Source of the DNA: Pseudocalidococcus sp964653145
GTDB taxonomy: Bacteria > Cyanobacteriota > Cyanobacteriia > Thermosynechococcales > Thermosynechococcaceae
Assembly (NCBI GenBank): GCA_964653145.1
Contig: CAZZCG010000004.1
Span: forward strand, 62,001 to 126,000
Reading direction: 5' to 3'
Length of the DNA stretch: 64,000 nt
In this document: positions 8,420-16,651 of the stretch, in pieces
How the letters are laid out: each line of letters begins with the position of its first letter
How positions within the stretch are numbered: position 1 is the first letter of the stretch
Program-made: the position numbers and the translations under genes
The notes under the pieces: generated by a model
What the model was told of the DNA's origin: nothing
Database searches by the model: none
Seen by the model: only the letters and a program-made list of their open reading frames with translations

Positions 8420-8961
8420 ACAGATTAAAACTCCCCCAAGTGTCTTGATTGTGTGCGGAAACCCCGATTTTGCTCAAGGAAGGCGATTCCCGACGACAGT
8501 GGATCGAATTTAGAACTAGCTCGTAAAATTGACCCCATGTTTAAGCCTAAGCAGGTTTTTTGATCAGGCATACCGTGATTGTACGGATATTTATTGTTCG
8601 CAACATTTCTTTAGAGCTATGGGTTTCCCCGCTGCCCAGGTAACGGAATGTGTCCAATTCAAAAGTTCATCCAATGGGAGGACGACCAGGCCAGGGGGAA
8701 TCCGTTAGGTTTGAGGTATGGATGTAGAGCTTGCGACTCAGATCACATCACCCCCGCTTGTGGATCACTGCTGAAACCCTCAAACCCTGGCTCCATGGAA
8801 ATTGTGAAGTTCCGAAATTCTACTGAGGGTATTGATGACTAGGACTACGGCTAAGGGCGTAATTCCTTCATAATCCCCACACCCTGGCTCGACTCTCCCC
8901 TCACCTTCACACCAAATCCCCTGTTCTCCCCCGCTCCCAAAACCCTACCCCCTGATGTCCT
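8420..8961. other. Intergenic region, no gene seen
   Basis: This is a 542-base divergent spacer between the V4R gene and the TPR gene. A 64-codon frame at 8648-8842 has no recognisable features or good ribosome site and I do not call it. A short imperfect inverted repeat, ATACCGT then ACGGATAT, lies at about 8569-8590. Otherwise I see nothing. Confidence 0.55.
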
Positions 8962-9573
8962 ATGATTACGATTCGCACCCTGGGTTTAACCATCCTCATG
9001 GCTGGAGCCTTACACTTACCTGGCCTAGCCCAAACCCGCACTCCTATTGCTGTGGCCACGCTCACCTCTACAGAAATTCAGCAGCAACTGCAAATTAAAC
9101 CGGAAACGGCTCAGGATTTTTATAATTTAGGTTTAGTTGCCCAAGGACAGGGGGATTTTCCCCAGGCCATTACCTACTTTTCAGAGGCGATTAAACGTCA
9201 AGGTTTGGCGGATTACTACTTCGCACGGGGCCTGGCTTTGGCAGATTTAGGGGATCACCAAAAGGCTCTGCGGGACTACGACCAGGCCATCCAATTAGAC
9301 CCAAATTTCTCCAGTGCTTTCTACAATCGTGGCATGTCCCACCTGGCCCTTCAACAGCTACCAGATGCCGTGAAAAACTTTGATGAAGCCATTGCCCTGG
9401 ATCCAGAATTTGTTGCCGCCTACTATAGCCGGGGAATGGCCTACTTTGATTTGGGCCAAGTGGAACTCGCGCGCCAGGATTACAACCGCTCCATGAGTCT
9501 GAGCCCGACCATGACCGCCACATTCTACGACCAGGCCCCGCGACCGTTGACAGGTGGTGACTACGATCAATAG
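8962..9573 (+). CDS. Exported TPR protein
   Basis: A 203-residue protein with an N-terminal signal peptide (hydrophobic to about residue 20, Ala-rich cleavage region ending PGLAQ) followed by four tetratricopeptide repeats from about residue 50 to 185, for example FYNRGMSHLALQQLPDAVKNFDEAIALDP. TPR domains hold other proteins; here the location is probably periplasm or thylakoid lumen. Partner and pathway are unknown. It stands alone, with a long empty spacer upstream. Confidence 0.82.
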   Translation: MITIRTLGLTILMAGALHLPGLAQTRTPIAVATLTSTEIQQQLQIKPETAQDFYNLGLVAQGQGDFPQAITYFSEAIKRQGLADYYFARGLALADLGDHQKALRDYDQAIQLDPNFSSAFYNRGMSHLALQQLPDAVKNFDEAIALDPEFVAAYYSRGMAYFDLGQVELARQDYNRSMSLSPTMTATFYDQAPRPLTGGDYDQ

Positions 9574-9646
9574 GGCTTACGTTTTCAACCTGTACTCTAG
9601 CTCCTGTAGATTTAGGCTTGGCATGGCCCCGATTATGATGAATTAA

Positions 9647-9865
9647 TTACCTGACGAGGCCAGGGAAGCAGATGAAGTGGTTATTTCCCCAGGTGTTGCT
9701 GATGAAATTGGACTGAGTGGGTATGCCGATAGTGGTGTTATTTGGCTTCAGCGAGCAGGTCAGGTATTGATTCAGCCCTCTCCGGTAATTGATCCAAGGA
9801 TTGCAAACTGGGATTTGGGAGCACGACTGAAATCTGACATTCTTTCAACTTTCCATGATGAATGA
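9647..9865 (+). pseudogene. Relic of a PIN/DUF3368-type toxin gene
   Basis: The open frame from 9647 to the TGA at 9865 has no good start and reads EVVISPGVADEIGLSGYAD, later IDPRIANWDLGARLKSDIL. This resembles the middle of DUF3368 PIN proteins, where the equivalent of WDLGAGESEVL is expected; the present reading departs at that point as if frameshifted. The 5' third of such a gene is missing. It lies just upstream of an intact AbrB/PIN pair, which fits a decayed toxin-antitoxin locus. Assignment is tentative. Confidence 0.4.
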
Positions 9866-9926
9866 CTATGCTTAGGGTAAGGAATTTTTACTTTCTAAGC
9901 TTTGCCGTGTGGTTGAAAGGGTTACC

Positions 9927-10148
9927 ATGCTTGCTAAATTAACTGCCAAAAATCAACTAACGCTCCCGAAGTCAATTACTAAGGAAATTGGAGAAGCTGA
10001 GTATTTTGAGGTGAGGGTGCAAGATGGAGAAATCATTCTGACGCCTGTAAAAATTCAACGCGCTGACGCCGTCCGAGCTAAGTTAGCAGCATTGGACTTG
10101 AGTGCGCAGGATGTGATGGATGCGATCACTTGGGTGCGTCAGGGATGA
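9927..10148 (+). CDS. AbrB/MazE-type antitoxin (VapB-like)
   Basis: A 73-residue protein with the swapped-hairpin AbrB signature LTAKNQLTLPKSI near the N-terminus and an acidic/helical tail that would wrap the partner toxin. I choose ATG 9927 because AAAGGG lies just upstream; a GTG at 9909 is less likely. The stop overlaps the start of the PIN toxin gene (ATGA), the usual arrangement for translational coupling. By analogy with VapBC systems, the pair should bind its own promoter and neutralise the nuclease. Confidence 0.85.
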   Translation: MLAKLTAKNQLTLPKSITKEIGEAEYFEVRVQDGEIILTPVKIQRADAVRAKLAALDLSAQDVMDAITWVRQG

Positions 10149-10582
10149 CAACTGGGGAGAAATTGGAACCAGGCCTGCGAGTGGTAATTGACACAAATTT
10201 GGTTTTGTCAGCTTTAGTATTCGGGGGAAATACAGCAAAGTTGCGGCTCGCCTGGCAGGAAAATCGCTTTACCCCTTTAGCATCTGAGGAAACAATAACA
10301 GAGCTAACTCGAGTTTTGGCTTATCCCAAGTTTCGGCTAACTCCCTCAGAACAAGAAGCGTTGTTGGCAGATTATCTACCGTTTTGTGAAACTGTACCGA
10401 TGCCTGAACATTTACCACCAATCCCTGAATGCCGTGATCTATTTGACGTACCTTTTTTGACACTTGCAATGGTAGGTAAGGCAGATTACTTGCTCACAGG
10501 TGATCGAGACTTACTAGAGATCACAGAGAGGTTTACTTGCCCTATTTTGACAGCCGATCAGTTTTTGGCAATTCATTTTTGA
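10145..10582 (+). CDS. PIN-domain toxin (VapC-like ribonuclease)
   Basis: A 145-residue PIN-domain protein of the 'putative toxin component' family. The metal-binding acidic residues appear in order: Asp in VVIDTNLVLSAL, Glu in TITELTRVL, Asp in CRDLFDVPFLTLA and Asp in LLTGDRDLL, so the active site looks intact. Such proteins cut RNA when free of antitoxin. The start codon overlaps the antitoxin stop. This is a complete module, unlike the relic just upstream. One CCAGGCC site at about 10171 hints that it has resided here for some time. Confidence 0.87.
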   Translation: MTTGEKLEPGLRVVIDTNLVLSALVFGGNTAKLRLAWQENRFTPLASEETITELTRVLAYPKFRLTPSEQEALLADYLPFCETVPMPEHLPPIPECRDLFDVPFLTLAMVGKADYLLTGDRDLLEITERFTCPILTADQFLAIHF

Positions 10583-10831
10583 TCTGACTCCCAACTTGGC
10601 CTGGAATCAAGTAGCGGAAATCTTATGGCCTAAATTTACGCATATGAGAGGCCAACATTTAGACAGACCCAGGCCCAAGGCGCTTATTCACCGTTGGCAT
10701 ACCTCATTCTTGGTCTTCTTTGATGCGAAAAACCTCACAAAATCCTTCTTGATGGTAGTCATGACCTGAGACAATGGATACGCAGAGATAGACCTGTTTG
10801 CTGATTGCGTGTTCAAGGTTCAGGAGTCCCC

Positions 10832-11539
10832 ATGAGTGCAGATGCCGTCAAGTTAATGAAACAAGCAGTTGCCCAGGCCGCGGCTAAGGAAGTCAAGTCT
10901 GGGATGGTGGTTGGCTTAGGGACTGGTTCAACGACGGCTTTTGTGATTGAGTACCTGGGAAACCGCCTCAAATCAGGAGAATTAACCGATGTGGTTGGGA
11001 TTCCCACGTCATTCCAGGCCTCGGTGCTGGCCAAACAGTTTGGGATTCCCCTAGTGACCTTAGATGATGTCGAAATCATTCACTTGGCCATTGATGGTGC
11101 TGATGAGGTGGATCCCCAGAAGGTTTTGATTAAAGGCGGAGGGGCGGCCCATACGCGGGAAAAAATTGTCGATGGCCTCGCCGAAGAATTCCTAGTGGTG
11201 GTGGATAGCTCAAAACTAGTCACGGAATTGGGTTCCACTTTTCCCGTCCCCGTGGAAGTCCTGCCCATGGCCATTAGTCCAGTGATGCGGGCCCTATCCA
11301 AGTTAGGTGGCGAACCCGTTTTGCGGATGGGTGTGAAAAAGGATGGCCCTGTGATTACGGATCAAGGCAACATGGTTTTAGATGTCAAGTTTGCCAGTAT
11401 TCCCAATCCCACAACCTTGGAAACCACCATAAATAATATCCCCGGTGTGGTGGAAAATGGCCTGTTCGTTGGCCTGGCATCAAGGATTTTTGTCGGAGAA
11501 TTGGTGAATGATCAACCGGTGGTGCGGGAAATTAGTTAA
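10832..11539 (+). CDS. rpiA: Ribose-5-phosphate isomerase A
   Basis: This enzyme interconverts ribose 5-phosphate and ribulose 5-phosphate in the Calvin cycle and pentose phosphate pathway. The family signatures are all present: GLGTGSTTAFVI near the N-terminus, IDGADEVDP in the middle and KGGGAAHTREKI with the catalytic residues. From ATG 10832 (AGGAG six bases upstream) it is 235 residues, a normal length; a TTG at 10805 is not needed. It is convergent with the next gene with only 10 bases between stop codons. Confidence 0.96.
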   Translation: MSADAVKLMKQAVAQAAAKEVKSGMVVGLGTGSTTAFVIEYLGNRLKSGELTDVVGIPTSFQASVLAKQFGIPLVTLDDVEIIHLAIDGADEVDPQKVLIKGGGAAHTREKIVDGLAEEFLVVVDSSKLVTELGSTFPVPVEVLPMAISPVMRALSKLGGEPVLRMGVKKDGPVITDQGNMVLDVKFASIPNPTTLETTINNIPGVVENGLFVGLASRIFVGELVNDQPVVREIS

Positions 11540-11549
11540 TTCCAGGCCA

Positions 11550-11969
11550 CTACAGGACTTGATGGGTGTAGGCGTGCTGTTTAACGTTATCTTCTGCAGT
11601 CACCAGTCGCTCGGAATTTAGCACCCGTTTGCGTTCAGTGGAAAAATTCAACTCCGTGAAGATGCTGCCTTGGGGAACGTGGGTGGTGGCAATGGGTCGA
11701 GCTTGAAACGTGCGGGCGGCGGCGGTGGCTCGGGAGAGAAACTCATCACACAACTGACTGTCGGCCAAAAAGTCCTTGGGGAGGGTGGGTGGGTTGGCCG
11801 TGGCAGCTGCGAGGGTTGTGCCAATGATTTTAGAGTAGGAGGTGGGAATCCCTTTGATAATTGCTTCAAGGGCAGCGGAGGGAATGGGTTCAAGCACTTG
11901 AATCGGGGCCAGTTTGCCATCCCGTTTAACAAAGCAGGTGGCCAGGCCAAGGGCAAGATAACTATCCAT
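11550..11969 (-). CDS. Conserved hypothetical cyanobacterial protein
   Basis: A protein of about 139 residues that I recognise only as a conserved cyanobacterial hypothetical type: N-terminal YLALGLATCFVKRDGKL, an alpha-helical middle with IPSAALEAIIKGIP, and the tail AEDNVKQHAYTHQVL. It has no signal peptide or membrane segment. I start at ATG 11969; a TTG at 11999 would add ten residues and cannot be excluded. The plus strand of the same interval has a long Gly-rich frame that I regard as a shadow. Function unknown. Confidence 0.7.
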   Translation of the reverse strand: MDSYLALGLATCFVKRDGKLAPIQVLEPIPSAALEAIIKGIPTSYSKIIGTTLAAATANPPTLPKDFLADSQLCDEFLSRATAAARTFQARPIATTHVPQGSIFTELNFSTERKRVLNSERLVTAEDNVKQHAYTHQVL

Positions 11970-12081
11970 GGGCAAGTCGGTTGGTATTGGAGTGGTCAAA
12001 ATTGGATACTCGTTCCAGCGGGTAAGTCGGCAAAAGCTTTAATAACTGCAAAACTCTAGTCAGGTCGCGGTTCGATTTGCC

Positions 12082-12486
12082 CTAGGGTGTGGTGGGGTTG
12101 GTGGCGGGACTGGCCTCAGGTTGGGAATTGGCTGAGACTCCGGGCTTAACCCAGACAATCCGGCGTTGATCGGGACGAATCAGGTTGGCATCTTCCTGGG
12201 CAATTCGCTCCTGGGCCTGGGGGTGTCGATCCTGCTTTAGCTCCTGTTGAAGTTGGGTTACCCGCGCCTGGGCAGCTTTTTCGGCTTGTTCTAGGGCTGT
12301 TAACTTTTCCTGTTGCGAGAAATAGTAGGGTAGGAGTTGCATTAACGCCACCAGGCCACCGCCGACAAGCCCCAAATTCACCAAAACCTTAGTCAGAATT
12401 TCCCGAGCAATCCGCCGTTGTTGGGCCGCAGGAGTAAGACCACGGGCCGAGCGGATACGTTGAGAAGCACGGGGGGCAGAGGTCAT
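12082..12486 (-). CDS. Small membrane protein with coiled coil
   Basis: This 134-residue protein has a basic N-terminus (residues 1-30), one transmembrane helix (about 33-52, LVNLGLVGGGLVALMQLLP), a coiled coil (about 57-85, EKLTALEQAEKAAQARVTQLQQEL) and a Pro/Ser-rich tail. The topology resembles FtsB/DivIC-type division proteins, but the sequence is not diagnostic, so I leave function open. It lies directly downstream of psaM on the same strand, 44 bases after its stop, and may share its transcript. Confidence 0.7.
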   Translation of the reverse strand: MTSAPRASQRIRSARGLTPAAQQRRIAREILTKVLVNLGLVGGGLVALMQLLPYYFSQQEKLTALEQAEKAAQARVTQLQQELKQDRHPQAQERIAQEDANLIRPDQRRIVWVKPGVSANSQPEASPATNPTTP

Positions 12487-12529
12487 GGTCAGGGGAGTTA
12501 TCCAAAAACGGGGCCTGGTCTAGTTATAG

Positions 12530-12625
12530 CTATTTATAGAGTTCCGTGGAGAGACGAAAGGCCAGAATCGCAGGAATCAGGGCAATCGCCAAGGCAACAA
12601 AGACTTGTGTATCGGTCAGACCCAT
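12530..12625 (-). CDS. psaM: Photosystem I reaction centre subunit XII (PsaM)
   Basis: A 31-residue single-helix membrane protein of photosystem I, located near PsaB and PsaI at the trimer interface. The reading MGLTDTQVFVALAIALIPAI followed by LAFRLSTELYK is the standard PsaM sequence. It is easily missed because of its size. AGGAG lies about ten bases upstream of the ATG. An HLR1-like element for the redox regulator RpaB lies about 120-135 bases upstream at 12743-12760. Confidence 0.96.
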   Translation of the reverse strand: MGLTDTQVFVALAIALIPAILAFRLSTELYK

Positions 12626-12742
12626 GGTGGTAGTTCTCCTTTAAACAGCGGCATTGTGTGTGCGTAACCCAGGGGCCATCAGAATCCCCAGGCCAATTGC
12701 TGTCCTTATTAGTCCATAATCCTGCGGTGCATGGCAATACTG

Positions 12743-12760
12743 ATTACAGTTTGTTACATG
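12743..12760 (-). promoter_or_regulatory. HLR1-like element (predicted RpaB site)
   Basis: ATTACAGTTTGTTACATG contains two TTACA cores exactly 10 bases apart, matching the HLR1 layout of two imperfect (G/T)TTACA(A/T)(A/T) octamers with a 2-base gap. RpaB binding at HLR1 is an established control of photosystem I genes. The site lies between divergent psaM and terC and is most likely for psaM; effect on terC is possible. Confidence 0.65.
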
Positions 12761-12868
12761 GAGCGGGGGCGAGGGCGAGAATATTTCCTTGAAAAAATAC
12801 TGTATGGTGGGAGTAGTTTAGCCGGTCAGCAAAATTGCCGGAATTGCTGGGATTGACCTGAATTTATA

Positions 12869-13657
12869 ATGCTTGATTACGTTTTAGAGCTATCGCCTAA
12901 CTTTGGCCTGAATACCCTGCTGCTCCTGGGGGTTTTAGTGGCCTTGGAAGCGGTTTTGTCGGCAGATAATGCCATTGCCTTGGCGGCCTTGGTTCAGGGA
13001 ATTCCCGACCTCAAGCATCAAGAACGGGCCTTGAATTTTGGCCTGGTGGCGGCCTTTGTTCTGCGGGTGATTCTGATTTTTTCCGCCACCTGGGTGATTC
13101 AGTTCTGGCAGTTTGAGCTGGCTGGAGCCCTTTATTTACTTTGGTTGTCCTATAAATACTTTACCTCGGAAGAAGATAGCAGCCACCATCACCGGGGCCT
13201 GGATATTCACTCGGTTTGGAAGGTCATCCCAATTCTGGCAATGACAGATTTGGCCTTTTCCTTAGATAGTGTGACAACAGCCATTGCCCTGTCCGATGAG
13301 CGTTGGTTAATTCTGACTGGTGGCGTGATTGGGATCATTATTCTGCGGTTTATGGCGGAACTCTTTATCCGTTGGCTGCAGATCTTTACCCACCTCCAAG
13401 ATGCTGGCTACTTAACCGTGACCTTGGTGGGACTTCGGCTGTTGCTCCGGGTTGTGGATTCGGAATTTGTCTTACCGGATTGGTTGATGATCAGTGTCAT
13501 TGGGCTTTGTTTTGCCTGGGGATTTTCCAAACGCAATCCCGTTAATCTGGACTCCCCAGGCCTGGCTGCGACGATTACCCCGCCACAAACTGAGGTCATC
13601 GCTCCAGAGGAACCTTTATCGGTAGGTGCTACTCATAAATCCACGGAGTTAGGCTAG
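12869..13657 (+). CDS. TerC-family integral membrane protein
   Basis: A 262-residue protein with about seven hydrophobic helices. TerC signatures are visible: LEAVLSADNAIALAALV near the N-terminus and TDLAFSLDSVTTAIALS in the middle, both with conserved Asp residues inside membrane segments. The family is associated with metal ion (often manganese) export and, in plastids and cyanobacteria, with thylakoid membrane protein biogenesis. A His-rich loop follows residue 105. The 3' end overlaps the convergent ndk gene by 29 bases. GGGAGTAG upstream recalls the start of manganese riboswitches, but I could not complete that fold. Confidence 0.9.
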   Translation: MLDYVLELSPNFGLNTLLLLGVLVALEAVLSADNAIALAALVQGIPDLKHQERALNFGLVAAFVLRVILIFSATWVIQFWQFELAGALYLLWLSYKYFTSEEDSSHHHRGLDIHSVWKVIPILAMTDLAFSLDSVTTAIALSDERWLILTGGVIGIIILRFMAELFIRWLQIFTHLQDAGYLTVTLVGLRLLLRVVDSEFVLPDWLMISVIGLCFAWGFSKRNPVNLDSPGLAATITPPQTEVIAPEEPLSVGATHKSTELG

Positions 13658-14078
13658 GCGACCAGGCCACTAGTTCCTCCGGCTGGAACCATAGCCCAAT
13701 TTCACGCACAGCAGTTTCTGGTGCATCGGAGCCATGGATCACGTTGCGACCCACATCCACACCGTAGTCACCACGAATGGTGCCTGGTTCTGAGTTGAGG
13801 GGATTGGTTGCCCCAATGAGTTTCCGGGCCGCCGCCACCACCCCTTTTCCTTCCCAAACCATGGCAACCACTGGCCCAGAGGTAATAAACGTGACCAAGC
13901 CAGGGAAAAAAGGCTTTGATTGATGCTCCCCATAGTGGGTTTCTGCCAATTCCTTGGTCACCTGCATTAGTTTTAAACCGACAAGAGTATATCCCTTCTG
14001 CTCAAGACGTTGAATGATTTCTCCCACCAGGCCCCGCTGTACCCCATCGGGTTTGATGGCTAGGAAAGTCCGTTCCAT
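13629..14078 (-). CDS. ndk: Nucleoside diphosphate kinase
   Basis: It transfers the gamma phosphate from ATP to NDPs. At 149 residues it is full length. The N-terminus ERTFLAIKPDGVQRGL and the active-site histidine in NVIHGSDA are both present. I start it at ATG 14078, which has GGAG upstream; nine extra codons to 14105 are not typical of the family. The last 29 bases overlap terC tail to tail. Confidence 0.97.
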   Translation of the reverse strand: MERTFLAIKPDGVQRGLVGEIIQRLEQKGYTLVGLKLMQVTKELAETHYGEHQSKPFFPGLVTFITSGPVVAMVWEGKGVVAAARKLIGATNPLNSEPGTIRGDYGVDVGRNVIHGSDAPETAVREIGLWFQPEELVAWSPSLTPWIYE

Positions 14079-14291
14079 GCTGTCTCCATGACTGAACAAG
14101 TGCAACCTAATTTTACGAGCTTGGGGGTGTGATCCACTGTTGGCCCAAGAACAGAACCCAAAATCTTAGATCCAAGGGAAAAATCCCCTAACGCCAAGAC
14201 AATCTCCCCCAACCTGGGACATAATGATTGGAATCTCGAGTATTTGGCCCAGTCCATACTCATCTTTTTCAGAGACATTTGCGAGACCATC

Positions 14292-15257
14292 ATGACAGCT
14301 GAATCCACCCCAAAGCGGACAAAAGCCAAGTCCAGTCCAGGCATGCCGGAAATTGTCAGCCTCAAAAAAACTGCAACCCCTCCAACCCCTGCCCCCGAAC
14401 CGACTCCGACTCCCCCGACTGTCGCCCCCCAGACCCCAGACCTAACCCCTGGAATTCGCTTTCACCCCATTCCCCCCGTGAGTGAGCGGATGCAATATCG
14501 GGCCATTGGCCTAGTCAAAGGCATTTATAAGCCTGACCCTGGGCAATTTAATCGCGGGCTTTTGGTCACTCAAGATGGCCAGGAAATTGAAGCCGTGCTC
14601 CTGGGGCAGGTGATGAATGTCATTAAAAAATATCTTGATCCAGACAAAGAGCACCTCTGGGTTGTCTATCCCCGCACCCGCGACCTAGCCCGAGAACGTA
14701 AAAAAGAAGATTTCAAACAGGATGGCCAGGATGGGAAAAGCAAGCCCCAACCGCCCCAAAGCAGTGATGTGATTCTGCATTTACAAATAGTGGGGGTTTG
14801 GGAGCCTGAAATCCTACAGCAAGACACGCCCTTGGCCAGCGCGGCGGCGGATGACCCCGTTGAATCTGATGATGGTTACTTTTCCGTTCGCGGTGAGGTG
14901 ATCTTTAACTCCCAGGACAAGAAGTTTGTCATGGTCAAAATCCAACAGCAGCCGAAGAAAAAAACAGACAAGGGTAAGGCCTTCAAAGTGCGGCTTGAGG
15001 GAGTGGTGGAAATGAAGTCCCCTGGATACTTCTGGGATTTACACGCACAACGCCAAGGCGGCCGGCTCGTGATTACCGCAGCTAATCCCGTTGGTGTTTT
15101 ACCGCCTCGGAAAGTTCCGAAAACCGCCCGGCCGGGAAAACCGCCTTTCCGTAAACCAGCCTCTGAGCGCAGTGATCGGCCTAATCCCAGTGGTCTTGAC
15201 CGTCGTCCCGCTGCGGCCCGCCCGATTCGCCGTTCTCCAAGTAAACCGAGTTCGTGA
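14292..15257 (+). CDS. Conserved hypothetical protein with Pro-rich and basic tails
   Basis: A 321-residue cyanobacterial hypothetical. A Lys/Pro/Thr-rich N-terminal stretch (about residues 1-60) leads to a folded part (about 65-265) with IGLVKGIYKPDPGQFNRGLLVTQDG and a VRGEVIFNSQDKKFVMVKIQQ strand set that looks like an OB-type beta barrel. The tail is strongly basic (Arg/Lys/Pro-rich, about 275-321), as in nucleic-acid-binding proteins. It lies 27 bases ahead of guaB3 on the same strand and probably shares its operon. Nucleic-acid binding is a guess from composition. Confidence 0.72.
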   Translation: MTAESTPKRTKAKSSPGMPEIVSLKKTATPPTPAPEPTPTPPTVAPQTPDLTPGIRFHPIPPVSERMQYRAIGLVKGIYKPDPGQFNRGLLVTQDGQEIEAVLLGQVMNVIKKYLDPDKEHLWVVYPRTRDLARERKKEDFKQDGQDGKSKPQPPQSSDVILHLQIVGVWEPEILQQDTPLASAAADDPVESDDGYFSVRGEVIFNSQDKKFVMVKIQQQPKKKTDKGKAFKVRLEGVVEMKSPGYFWDLHAQRQGGRLVITAANPVGVLPPRKVPKTARPGKPPFRKPASERSDRPNPSGLDRRPAAARPIRRSPSKPSS

Positions 15258-15284
15258 TAGCTTAACAGAAAGATAGAGATCAAC

Positions 15285-16451
15285 ATGGTGAATATTGAAC
15301 TTGGCCGTGGCCGTGTTGCCCGCCGCGCCTATGGTATTGATGAAATTGCCTTAGTTCCAGGTCGACGCACCTTGGATCCGCAATTAGCAGACACCTCCTG
15401 GCAACTGGGTTCCTTGGTTCGCGAAATTCCCATCATTGCCAGTGCCATGGATGGTGTGGTTGACGTTGGCATGGCCGTGAAGTTGAGCCAAATGGGAGCA
15501 CTGGGTGTTCTCAATTTAGAAGGGATTCAAACCCGATACGCTGACCCTAACCCGGTTTTAGATCAAATTGCAGCGGTGGATGCAGCGGAGTTTGTCCCCC
15601 TAATGCAATCCCTGTACGCCCAACCCATTGATCCCGATCTGATTACAAAACGGATTCAAGAAATTAAAGCCCAGGGAGGAATTGCCGCCGTCAGTGCCAC
15701 CCCCGCGGGAGCCAGTAAATTCGGGTCTGTTGTTGCCACCGCTGGTGCTGATCTATTTTTCATCCAGGCCACGGTGGTCTCCACAGCTCATCTGTCCCCT
15801 GAAAGTATTACTCCCTTGGATCTCACCCAGTTTTGCCAAGAGATGCCGATACCAGTGGTGCTGGGAAATTGTGTCACCTATGATGTTGCCCTCAGTTTAA
15901 TGAAAGCGGGTGCCGCTGGTGTCTTGGTCGGCATCGGGCCTGGGGCAGCGTGTACATCCCGTGGAGTTTTAGGTGTTGGCATTCCCCAAGCTACGGCCGT
16001 TGCTGATTGTGCTGCTGCGCGTCAGGATTACTATCGGGAAACTGGAAAATATATCCCCGTTATTGCCGATGGGGGCCTGGTGACTGGGGGCGATGTTTGT
16101 AAATGTATTGCCTGTGGGGCCGACGCTGTAATGATGGGCTCTCCCTTTGCCCGAGCCGTGGAAGCTCCGGGTCGTGGATATCATTGGGGCATGGCTACAC
16201 CCAGTCCTGTTTTGCCGCGGGGGACACGGATTCGAGTTGGGACTACAGGAACCCTTGAGCAAATTCTCCGGGGGCCGGCCCAACTGGATGATGGTACCCA
16301 CAATTTCCTTGGAGCTTTGCAAACTAGCATGGGCACCCTGGGGGCTAAGAATATTTCCGAAATGCAGCAGGTGGAAATTGTCATTGCCCCATCACTGTTA
16401 ACGGAAGGCAAGGTTTACCAAAAAGCTCAAAAACTTGGCATGGGTCGTTAG
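15285..16451 (+). CDS. guaB3: GuaB3-family IMP dehydrogenase
   Basis: A 388-residue TIM-barrel protein of the IMP dehydrogenase/GMP reductase superfamily, here the cyanobacterial/actinobacterial GuaB3 type that lacks CBS domains. The phosphate-binding segment VLVGIGPGAACTSR contains the catalytic cysteine, and IADGGLVTGGDVCK is the second phosphate loop. It should oxidise IMP to XMP in guanine nucleotide synthesis. ATG 15285 is preceded by AGAAAGATAGAGA. The Yfr1 small RNA and trxA follow, an order conserved in many cyanobacteria. Confidence 0.92.
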   Translation: MVNIELGRGRVARRAYGIDEIALVPGRRTLDPQLADTSWQLGSLVREIPIIASAMDGVVDVGMAVKLSQMGALGVLNLEGIQTRYADPNPVLDQIAAVDAAEFVPLMQSLYAQPIDPDLITKRIQEIKAQGGIAAVSATPAGASKFGSVVATAGADLFFIQATVVSTAHLSPESITPLDLTQFCQEMPIPVVLGNCVTYDVALSLMKAGAAGVLVGIGPGAACTSRGVLGVGIPQATAVADCAAARQDYYRETGKYIPVIADGGLVTGGDVCKCIACGADAVMMGSPFARAVEAPGRGYHWGMATPSPVLPRGTRIRVGTTGTLEQILRGPAQLDDGTHNFLGALQTSMGTLGAKNISEMQQVEIVIAPSLLTEGKVYQKAQKLGMGR

Positions 16452-16579
16452 GGAATGCTCAAGCCTCGACTCCCTGCTTGCTAACAATCTCAGTCAAATC
16501 CGCAGAAATTCTTAAACCCCCAGAATTGCTATTCCGGGAACTAGAGCAGTTTATCAACCGTCACTTAGAATAGTAGTTA

Positions 16580-16651
16580 GCGGAGACACATGTTTCCGTT
16601 CACTCCTCACACCACACCCCGCCTGGACTTCGGTTTAGGCGGTTTCCTTTT
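16580..16651 (+). ncRNA. yfr1: Yfr1 small regulatory RNA
   Basis: All three parts of Yfr1 are visible. A 5' hairpin pairs CGGAGACA with TGTTTCCG (16581-16598). An unpaired core carries the diagnostic ACTCCTCACACCAC (16602-16615). A terminator hairpin pairs CCGCCT (16619-16624) with AGGCGG (16637-16642) and ends in a T-rich tract. The guaB-yfr1-trxA position is the known one. A -10-like TAGAAT sits at 16566-16571, placing the start near 16579-16580. Yfr1 is an abundant cyanobacterial RNA that base-pairs through its CU-rich core with outer-membrane-protein mRNAs. Confidence 0.96.

Noticed and set aside
8648..8842. 64-codon open frame between the V4R and TPR genes
   Set aside because: No ribosome site, no family resemblance and irregular composition; treated as chance.
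11670..12059. Gly-rich 129-codon frame on the plus strand
   Set aside because: It is antisense to the conserved hypothetical protein on the minus strand and has the low-complexity look of a shadow frame.
12800..12868. GGGAGTAG upstream of terC as the start of a manganese (yybP-ykoY) riboswitch
   Set aside because: TerC genes often have this riboswitch, but only the GGGAGTAG-like element is present; the remaining leader is too short and I could not draw the paired helices with the second conserved loop.
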